Shown here in pieces: positions 57,020 through 64,000 of a stretch of DNA of 64,000 nucleotides. The stretch's first letter is position 1, and each line of letters begins with the position of its first letter. The translations under genes and the position numbers were made by a program. The notes beneath the pieces were generated by a model. It was not told the DNA's origin. It ran no database searches and saw only the letters and a list, made by a program, of their open reading frames with translations. The DNA lies in contig WRIW01000004.1 of assembly GCA_009782505.1 (NCBI GenBank), forward strand, positions 1 to 64,000. Reading direction: 5' to 3'. The stretch is from Clostridiales bacterium (GTDB taxonomy: Bacteria; Bacillota; Peptococcia; DRI-13; UBA5745).

Positions 57020-58089
57020 TATGGAATCACCGGGCCTGGCGAATCCACGACAGGTGCGAGGTCGCTCAAGTCCCACACAAAAATATTCGAGAAGCGGCGG
57101 CCCTCTTTGTACAGATCGTGCCACTCCGGCAAACGGGCGACGCGAAGCAACCGCGCGCCGAGTTTTTCGCAAACCCGCATCGAAGCGGTATTCGTTTGAT
57201 TGTTGGTGATATATAACTTAACCATACCGTGGGCTTTCGCCACAGGCGCGACTAGACGGCAAGCGCGTCCGGCATAACCGTTGCCCCGGTGTTTTTCGTC
57301 GACATTGTACCCGATTTGCCCGCCATAGTATAAGCTATCCGGGTAACCGATCCTTAAATCGATATCGCCGATCGTTTCGCTTCCCTTACATATAATAAAT
57401 TTATATCCCGGAACCCACTTCTTCGTATCGTCCCCCGGCGTTTTATTTGTGTTTACCAGATGGATCACGCCGTCGGTCAGTTCGGGTACGTCGATAAAAC
57501 CGTCGAAGACTACTGGCAGGGAACGGTAATCGGTGATCTCCTTTTTCGTTTCCCACTCGTCGGCTAGTATGGCGTACGAATACTCGTCGCCGTACTCTTT
57601 ATCGGATGGCGCGCGGCGGCGGCTTTCGATAAACGTCCCCTCCCGCCTCATGCCGATATTCTCCATTACCCGGTAGGAGCCGTAGTTCTCAGTAGAGCAG
57701 TGTGCCAGGACACGGTGAAGGCCCAGATCTTGAAAGCCAAATTCCAGCAGCGCGTTTCCCATCTCCGTACCGAGGCCCTGCTTCCAATAGTCCCGGTGCA
57801 GTATCCAGCCGACTTCCCCTTCGTCGCCTTCCGCCGCCACGGTGATATTGCACGAGCCAACGAGCCTGTCGGTTTTTTTTAGTACGGCGGCAAACACATA
57901 AAACGTACAGGGCTTCTCCTCCGCGTCGATTATCGCCAGACTGATGAAATCCCGCGTTTCCTTCTCCGAATTCGGCCCCCATATCATATAGGTCACATTT
58001 TCCGGGTCGCTGGCATAGCTATGAACCGCGGCAAAATCGTCTTTCTTGAATTTTCGCAGGATCAGCCGTTCCGTCTCAAGGGTCTTCAT
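57019..58089 (-). CDS. Tandem GNAT acetyltransferase (two GNAT domains)
   Basis: N-domain ERLILRKFKKDDFAAVHSYASDPE...YWKQGLGTEMGNALLEFGF; C-domain IGYNVDEKHRGNGYAGRACRLVAPVAKAHGM. Confidence 0.88.
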   Translation of the reverse strand: MKTLETERLILRKFKKDDFAAVHSYASDPENVTYMIWGPNSEKETRDFISLAIIDAEEKPCTFYVFAAVLKKTDRLVGSCNITVAAEGDEGEVGWILHRDYWKQGLGTEMGNALLEFGFQDLGLHRVLAHCSTENYGSYRVMENIGMRREGTFIESRRRAPSDKEYGDEYSYAILADEWETKKEITDYRSLPVVFDGFIDVPELTDGVIHLVNTNKTPGDDTKKWVPGYKFIICKGSETIGDIDLRIGYPDSLYYGGQIGYNVDEKHRGNGYAGRACRLVAPVAKAHGMVKLYITNNQTNTASMRVCEKLGARLLRVARLPEWHDLYKEGRRFSNIFVWDLSDLAPVVDSPGPVIP

Positions 58090-58225
58090 CGTTTTGTCTC
58101 CTCCCCGTCATTGCCTATACGATACTATCATCGTCGCGGTAAAACAAGTGCTTTCTACAGAATTATCCCGCGCCGCTTATATGATGCGAGAAAATATGGT
58201 AGAATCCAACTAGGAGGCGATACTG

Positions 58226-58801
58226 ATGAAGAAAGACCTTGGAGCAAAAACGATACTATTTCCCACGCCGGTATTAGTCGTAGCGACTTATGACGGTCAG
58301 GGCAAGGCAAATGCCATGACCGCCGCCTGGGGAGGGATCTGCTGTTCGGATCCGCCCTGCGTGACGGTTTCCGTGCGCAAAGCGAGGCATACATACGATA
58401 GCCTCATGGAAAGAAAGGCGTATACAGTCAACATACCCGGTAAAGGACACGCGTGGGAAGCCGATTACCTCGGCGTCGCGTCGGGCAAAGACGAAGACAA
58501 ATTCGCGGCAGCCGGGTTGACGGCGGTGAAGAGCGGCTTTGTAGACGCCCCATACATCGAGGAGTTTCCTTTGATCCTGGAGTGCAAAGTCGTCCACATC
58601 GCCGACCTGGGCGCCCATACGCAATTTGTAGGCGAGATCATGAACGTGAAGGCGGACGCGGCGATGATGGAAAACGACCGGCTGCCACTGATCGAACAGA
58701 TCATGCCCCTTATATTCGCGCCAAGCAGCGGCAACTACTACACGATAGGCGAAGAGATCGGCAAAGCCTTTTCCGCCGGCAAGGAGAAGAAACTTACTTA
58801 A
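58226..58801 (+). CDS. Flavin reductase-like FMN-binding protein
   Basis: FPTPVLVVATYDGQGKANAMTAAWGGICCSDPPCVTVSVRKARHTYDSL. Confidence 0.92.
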   Translation: MKKDLGAKTILFPTPVLVVATYDGQGKANAMTAAWGGICCSDPPCVTVSVRKARHTYDSLMERKAYTVNIPGKGHAWEADYLGVASGKDEDKFAAAGLTAVKSGFVDAPYIEEFPLILECKVVHIADLGAHTQFVGEIMNVKADAAMMENDRLPLIEQIMPLIFAPSSGNYYTIGEEIGKAFSAGKEKKLT

Positions 58802-58807
58802 AAATGA

Positions 58808-58912
58808 GTTACTGCTCGAGGTGCTGGGGACAGGGCTATACCTGCTCAGCGACTGCTTTTTGCAATGTCGCTGAGCAGGTATAGCCCTGTCCCCAGCACC
58901 CCGAGCAGTAAC
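58808..58912. repeat. Long near-perfect hairpin element (46-nt arms)
   Basis: 58808-58853 GTTACTGCTCGaGGTGCTGGGGACAGGGCTATACCTGCTCAGCGAC is the reverse complement of 58867-58912 with one mismatch; 13-nt loop. Confidence 0.9.
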
Positions 58913-59057
58913 AACAATGACATTTGTCACGTATACTTATGCCCCGCGGCACTTCACGGCGCCGTGGGGTTTTGCTATATTGGCGGCAGAACATAGACGG
59001 CTTGGCAAACAGCGGAATCCGCGCAAAGCCGGAAAACTACACAGGAGGGCATACAAC

Positions 59058-59999
59058 ATGATCGCATCCATGACAAACATCGTAAAGCGCTACCGGGCTC
59101 ATACGGCTCTGGATCATTTGGACTTAGCTATCCGCGAAGGGGAAACTCTGGGGCTGCTGGGCCCCAACGGCGCCGGTAAGACCACCGCCATCCGGGTGCT
59201 GACAGGCCTCACCGGCGTCGACGCCGGAGAGGTGCGGCTCTTCGACAGCGATACGCCCGTGACCGCCTCCGCCGTGAAAAGGCGCATCGGCCTGGTGCCC
59301 CAAGATCTGGCTCTCTACGAGACTCTCTCGGCCCGGGACAATTTATCCTACTTCGGGCGGCTCTACGGCGTCACCGGCGCGGCGCTGAAAGCCCGGGTGG
59401 GCGAAGTGCTGGACGTGCTGGGGCTCTCCGACGTGGCCGGCAAATCCCCGAAGAAATACTCAGGCGGCATGAAGCGCCGGCTCAATATCGGCTGCGCCAT
59501 CATCCATAAGCCGGAGCTGCTCATCCTGGACGAGCCTACCGTAGGCATCGACCCTCAGTCCCGTAACCATATCCTTGATTTTGTGGAGGAGATGAACCGG
59601 CAGGGCACTACGGTACTGTATACCTCCCACTACATGGAAGAGGTCGAGCGGGTCTGCTCCCGGGTACTCATCATGGATACCGGGCGCGTCATCGCCGAAG
59701 GCAGCGTAGAAGAACTGACCCGTACGTCGCTCTTCGAGGAGACGGTCACTTTGGAAGTGCGGGATCCGGCGCCGGCTTTGGCGGAAGGGATCGGCAAGGT
59801 GCAGGGCGTGCTGCGCTGCGAGGTTGAGGGGCGCTTGCTGACGGTGACCAGTACGGCAGGTTCGCAAAATCTGGCTCGCATCCTGGAAAACGCCTCTCCT
59901 TATACGATACTGGGGGCCTCCGCGAAACGCCCTACCCTGGAGGACGCCTTCCTTGCCCTCACCGGGAAAAAACTCAGAGACGGGAGTGAAAACGAATGA
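59058..59999 (+). CDS. ABC transporter ATP-binding protein (ABC-2 type)
   Basis: LLGPNGAGKTTAIRVLTGLTGVDAGEV; YSGGMKRRLNIGCAIIHKPELLILDEPTVGIDPQSR; AGGAGGG RBS before ATG 59058. Confidence 0.95.
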   Translation: MIASMTNIVKRYRAHTALDHLDLAIREGETLGLLGPNGAGKTTAIRVLTGLTGVDAGEVRLFDSDTPVTASAVKRRIGLVPQDLALYETLSARDNLSYFGRLYGVTGAALKARVGEVLDVLGLSDVAGKSPKKYSGGMKRRLNIGCAIIHKPELLILDEPTVGIDPQSRNHILDFVEEMNRQGTTVLYTSHYMEEVERVCSRVLIMDTGRVIAEGSVEELTRTSLFEETVTLEVRDPAPALAEGIGKVQGVLRCEVEGRLLTVTSTAGSQNLARILENASPYTILGASAKRPTLEDAFLALTGKKLRDGSENE

Positions 60000-61084
60000 C
60001 CGCCTTTATCGCTACATTCTGGATGGGGTTTAAATTCCTGTGGAGAAACCCGGTGAACATCGCCATTCTGGTTTGTTTTCCCATCATCATCATCCTGATA
60101 CTGGGAAATGCCCTTGCCGCGTATATCTCTCCCGATACAGACCTGGCCCCAGCCCCCATAGCTGTCGCCTCCGATCCGGACGGCACGTTGGGAATGTTCC
60201 TCCAAACGGAAGATATATCCCGTTTCCTGGATATTACTTTCACAAACCGGGAAGGCGCCGAACAAATGGCGGCGGATGAAACCGTCATCGCGGCGATTTT
60301 CGAAGACCGGGGCGATATCTCGATCGTCCGCCCCGGCGTCGGCGGGCTGCATACGCAACTGGTTTTATCCATTATCGATTCCTATAAACAAATCGGCTCG
60401 GCGGCAACGATAGCCGCGATGAGCGGTAAAGACATATACGCCTTACTGGATATGGAAGTCAACGTCCGGGACGTCCCCTTAGGCACGAGGATACCGGAAG
60501 CGATGGATTATTACGCGGTGACCATGCTCGTGATGATTTTGCTGTATACAGGGATGAACGGAATGGATTTGTTCAGCAAGGGTTTGCTGAGCGATATGGG
60601 CAACCGCAACCGTTTGTCGCCGATTTCCAAACCGGCGCTGATCGGCGGCTTGCTCGCCGCGTCCACCGTCACGAGCTATCTGCAGGGCATGGCCACATTC
60701 ATCTTTACCGGCGCGGTATACGGCGTCTACTGGGGGGAGCGCATTCCGCTGGTATTACTGACCCTCTTTGCTTTCGTGCTGTTTTCTCAATCCCTGTGTG
60801 TATTTCTGGTTATGGCTTTACGCAATCAAGGCGTGGTATCCGCGATCGCTCAGGTGTTCTTCTGGACGTCTACCTTCGTGTCGAACGGATACATGAAAAT
60901 CGACTTCGGCGCGATGGATAAAGTCTTTCAATACGCGCCAAACGCCATGGCGCATACCATAATCTTCGGCGCTATCTTCGGTGGCAACGAGATGAAAATG
61001 ACGGTTTTCCTTATCGCTCTTTTCGGTATCAGCGCGGTTCTGTTTGTCCTGGCGTTCCTGTGCGGAAGGAGGAGATTGGCATGA
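59996..61084 (+). CDS. ABC-2 transporter permease
   Basis: NPVNIAILVCFPIIIILILGNAL; ABC2_membrane_3-like layout. Confidence 0.88.
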   Translation: MTAFIATFWMGFKFLWRNPVNIAILVCFPIIIILILGNALAAYISPDTDLAPAPIAVASDPDGTLGMFLQTEDISRFLDITFTNREGAEQMAADETVIAAIFEDRGDISIVRPGVGGLHTQLVLSIIDSYKQIGSAATIAAMSGKDIYALLDMEVNVRDVPLGTRIPEAMDYYAVTMLVMILLYTGMNGMDLFSKGLLSDMGNRNRLSPISKPALIGGLLAASTVTSYLQGMATFIFTGAVYGVYWGERIPLVLLTLFAFVLFSQSLCVFLVMALRNQGVVSAIAQVFFWTSTFVSNGYMKIDFGAMDKVFQYAPNAMAHTIIFGAIFGGNEMKMTVFLIALFGISAVLFVLAFLCGRRRLA

Positions 61085-62175
61085 CAATATTTCACACAAC
61101 ATTGAAACGAATCATCAAGCAGCCGGCCAACTGGGTTTTTGTCCTGATTTTCCCGGTCGTCTTCACCATATTGATCTCGTTCACGATAACAGGCGATTCC
61201 GTGGCAAATGACGACGTCACCGCGGGCATGCGTTTCGGCGTTGTCGACAGGGACGACAGCGTGCTGTCCAGAACCCTTGTGGAGCAGCTTGAAAAACGAT
61301 ATACTATACAAGGGCTTAAGGAGGAAGACGTCTCCGCGGCTCTCACTGACTCGGAGATCCCCTGGGCGCTGATCATCCGGGAAGGATATGAGCGGGATAT
61401 ACTGGCCGGACGTTCGCCGGCGCTTGAAGGCTATTCCCTGACCGTATCCGACGTATCAGCCCTGGGTAATGTATCCGCGCAAAACATCACCCGCGCCTTG
61501 TTGCTGCTGGGGACGAACGACCCCCTGGCGCTGGCTGCCTGGGAGGAAGCCTCGCTTGTGGATGTGACGGCGCTGCCCGCGGACAACTGGGAGACAGCGG
61601 CGCAATGGTTCGGGTTCTACGGATTCGTCTCGGTGTTTACGGCGTATTTCGTCATCAAGACCTTGATTGACGACAAGCGGGGTGGTATGCCGGCGCGTCT
61701 GGGCGTCCTGCCTCAGTCTACGAGAAGTATTCTGACACAAGGCGTATTGGCGGCTTTTCTTATGACTGAGATCTCCGTTATACTGCTTTTGCTCGTTTTG
61801 CAGGCATTGATGGGGACTGTGGCTAATCCCGCTCATCTTATGCTTCTTCTGAGCCTATACAACCTTTTCGCGGTTGGTATGGTGCTGGCTATCGTGTCTT
61901 TCCTGAAGGATCTGGGAGCGGTATCGGTGGCAATGTCTATGCTGACTACAGTATTCGCCATGCTGGGCGGTTTGTTTTGGCCATTAGACTTGGTGCCGGA
62001 ATTCATGCGGCGGCTGGCCTGGTTCTCGCCGGGCTACTGGCTGGCCAGGGGCCTCGCGAATATCCGTGAGATCACTTTCGAAGGCTTTGTTATGCCTATC
62101 CTTTTCCTCGCCGTTTTTACCGCTGTGGTTCTGCTGATCAGCGGGTTCGGAAAGATACAACAGATGGAAGACTGA
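61081..62175 (+). CDS. ABC-2 transporter permease
   Basis: MTIFHTTLKRIIKQPANWVFVLIFPVVFTILISF; overlaps preceding gene by 4 nt (ATGA). Confidence 0.88.
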   Translation: MTIFHTTLKRIIKQPANWVFVLIFPVVFTILISFTITGDSVANDDVTAGMRFGVVDRDDSVLSRTLVEQLEKRYTIQGLKEEDVSAALTDSEIPWALIIREGYERDILAGRSPALEGYSLTVSDVSALGNVSAQNITRALLLLGTNDPLALAAWEEASLVDVTALPADNWETAAQWFGFYGFVSVFTAYFVIKTLIDDKRGGMPARLGVLPQSTRSILTQGVLAAFLMTEISVILLLLVLQALMGTVANPAHLMLLLSLYNLFAVGMVLAIVSFLKDLGAVSVAMSMLTTVFAMLGGLFWPLDLVPEFMRRLAWFSPGYWLARGLANIREITFEGFVMPILFLAVFTAVVLLISGFGKIQQMED

Positions 62176-62198
62176 AGAGCGCGTCCTGTCGAGGTTGC

Positions 62199-63179
62199 AT
62201 GATGAAGCGTTACGCCGTATACGCCCGTATGGGCGCGGGGATCGTATTGATCGTATGTTGGGGGCTGGTAGACAGCCCCCTTTCCGGCGTCGTATACATT
62301 CTCGCCCTTGCCGCGCTCTCCGCTGTCCGGTATCGCTTCGCCCCTTACCGGTGGCTGGGCGCCGTAGAAGCCGCTATCTGCCTGGGTTACGCCTTCCTGT
62401 GGCAACCCGCGCTGCTGGGCTTGTGGCTGCCGGTCTTCGGCCTGCTGGAAGACAGATGGGAGGCCTTGGAGAGCGAATTGCTGCAAAAGGGCTTCGAGGA
62501 TAGAAGCGAGCGCCTGAAGCTGGAAGCCTCCCGGGAAGCTTCCGCCCGGGAGATGCGAAATGCCGCGCGGCTTGCCGAGATGACGGAGCGATCGCGCATT
62601 GCCCAGGACATACACGACCATGCGGGCCATGAGCTCTCCGGCGCGTCTATCGCGCTGCAGACGGCGATCCGGCTGTATGAGAAAGGCGACCCCCGGGCAG
62701 GCGAGCTGCTTACGCAGAGCGCGGCGAGGCTGGAGGCGGCGTCGGAGCACTTGCGGGAGGCGGTACACAACCTGAAGCCGGCGCGGGTGGCGGGGGTCGA
62801 GACGCTGGTGGAGCTGTGCGAGGCTTTCGCTTTCTGCCCGGTACAGTTTTCCGCGGCGGGCGACCTCGCGGGCAGCCCGTATTGGGAGCTGCTTACCGCA
62901 AACTTGAAGGAAGCCCTGACCAACGTATCCCGCCACTCCAACGCGACGAGGGTCACGGTCAGGCTGGACGGCAACGCCGACTACATCCGTATGCGGGTCG
63001 CCGACAACGGAAGTTTTGCGGGAGCAGGCTCCACGGGGGCAGGCTCCACGGGGACTGGCGCGCTGGGGCTGGGCTTATCCGGCATACGGGAGCGCGTCAG
63101 AGCTGTCGGCGGGACGCTTACCGTCGGCATAGACAATGGCTTCACGGTGGTGACGGTACTGCCGAAAATAAACGAATAG
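62199..63179 (+). CDS. NarL-type (HisKA_3) sensor histidine kinase
   Basis: RIAQDIHDHAGHELSGASIALQTA; HATPase NLKEALTNVSRHSNATRVTV...LGLGLSGIRERV. Confidence 0.92.
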   Translation: MMKRYAVYARMGAGIVLIVCWGLVDSPLSGVVYILALAALSAVRYRFAPYRWLGAVEAAICLGYAFLWQPALLGLWLPVFGLLEDRWEALESELLQKGFEDRSERLKLEASREASAREMRNAARLAEMTERSRIAQDIHDHAGHELSGASIALQTAIRLYEKGDPRAGELLTQSAARLEAASEHLREAVHNLKPARVAGVETLVELCEAFAFCPVQFSAAGDLAGSPYWELLTANLKEALTNVSRHSNATRVTVRLDGNADYIRMRVADNGSFAGAGSTGAGSTGTGALGLGLSGIRERVRAVGGTLTVGIDNGFTVVTVLPKINE

Positions 63180-63237
63180 CGCCGTAGCCAGAAGCAGATC
63201 CACAACTAAGTGACGCTATGTGACGCTGGAGGAGCAT

Positions 63238-63846
63238 ATGAATTTATTGGTAGTTGACGACGACGGCCTGATCCGGGACAGCCTGAAGCTGCTGCTTGAG
63301 ATGGAGGATGGCTGGACGGTTCGCACAGCCCCGGACGGGGAAGCCGCGTTCCGGGCGTGCGCGGAAGCTCAGCCGGATATCATCCTCATGGACGTCCGCA
63401 TGCCCGTTTGCGACGGTGTGGAGGCGACCCGCCGCATCAAGGAAGCATATCCGTTGGTAAAGATCGTTATGCTCACGACCTTTACCGACGACGGATATAT
63501 CGCTTCAGCTATCGGCGCCGGCGCGGAAGGCTACCTGCTCAAAAGTACTCCCGCCGACGGCATCGTCGAGCGCATCCGCGCCGTGGAAAAAGGCGCGATG
63601 GTGTTCGACAAAGGCGTGGGATTATCCGCGAAAAAAACCGCGCCCCTGTCCTTCGGCGAGCTGACGGAGCGCGAAAATGAAGTGCTGTCTTTGGTTGCGG
63701 CAGGCCTGTCCAACAATGAGATAGCGGCGAAGCTCTTCCTTTCCCAGGGTACGATCCGCAATACGGTGTCGGCCATACTGGACAAGCTGGAACTGCGGGA
63801 CAGGACGCAGCTGGCTGTGTACTACTGGAAAGCCGCCCAGGACTAA
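63238..63846 (+). CDS. LuxR/NarL-family response regulator
   Basis: MNLLVVDDDGLIRDSLKLLLEME, DIILMDVRMPVCDGVEATR, LTERENEVLSLVAAGLSNNEIAAKLFLSQGTIRNTVS. Confidence 0.95.
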   Translation: MNLLVVDDDGLIRDSLKLLLEMEDGWTVRTAPDGEAAFRACAEAQPDIILMDVRMPVCDGVEATRRIKEAYPLVKIVMLTTFTDDGYIASAIGAGAEGYLLKSTPADGIVERIRAVEKGAMVFDKGVGLSAKKTAPLSFGELTERENEVLSLVAAGLSNNEIAAKLFLSQGTIRNTVSAILDKLELRDRTQLAVYYWKAAQD

Positions 63847-63978
63847 CGCTCCATGTTTCGTCACATAACGTCAATCTCCGCGCTTAGCGTCGCCGCTCTT
63901 GATTATTCGCTGGCTTATTGATACAATCATGCTTAACGAATCCAAAATACCCGAATACAGGCAAGGGGGCCAATATTA

Positions 63979-64000
63979 ATGAAAATACTATTATTCGGCG
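63979..64000 (+). CDS. Start of a CDS truncated by window end
   Basis: ATGAAAATACTATTATTCGGCG preceded by AAGGGGGC. Confidence 0.4.

Noticed and set aside
57019-58089. Tandem GNAT protein as a novelty
   Set aside because: Two-domain GNAT proteins are common; nothing distinctive seen.

Overview
64-kb window of a moderately high-GC anaerobe-like bacterial chromosome (Clostridia/Firmicutes is my guess). It is densely coding and has no rRNA, CRISPR array or prophage that I can support. From left to right: (1) a 5'-truncated surface protein with alternating SpaA-like and thioester-like domains, then a secreted subtilase with a ~200-aa Ala/Glu/Lys helix, Ig-like modules and an SH3b domain; (2) a xanthine-dehydrogenase-type molybdenum cluster containing two unusual fusions; (3) a degenerate GlgC-like protein, tRNA-Arg, and a membrane protein made of 38 in-register tetrapeptides (X-[M/L]-S-G); (4) malic enzyme and two-subunit fumarase; (5) a MOP aldehyde oxidoreductase / DVU_1557 / CoA-ligase / methyltransferase / TrsS-like radical SAM cluster; (6) two MoaD-like plus tungsten-type AOR pairs; (7) serS, tRNA-Ser and an inverted DnaA-box pair; (8) an AT-richer AAA ATPase gene with a consensus promoter overlapped by a palindrome; (9) MATE/MFS/BCCT/LicC-LicA, serC, a GGDEF protein, two ABC-2 systems and a NarL-type two-component system. 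The strongest candidates for something undescribed are the tetrapeptide-repeat protein (15942-16856) and a family of three 205-254 bp intergenic palindromes (21446-21650, 48326-48579, 51736-51943). The palindromes share a twin-hairpin architecture, with conserved ATCGT and [AG]TCC[TG] loops but different, self-complementary stems. Several otherwise ordinary enzymes also carry short in-frame tandem-repeat insertions. All calls come from reading the sequence and from memory of protein families; no searches were run.
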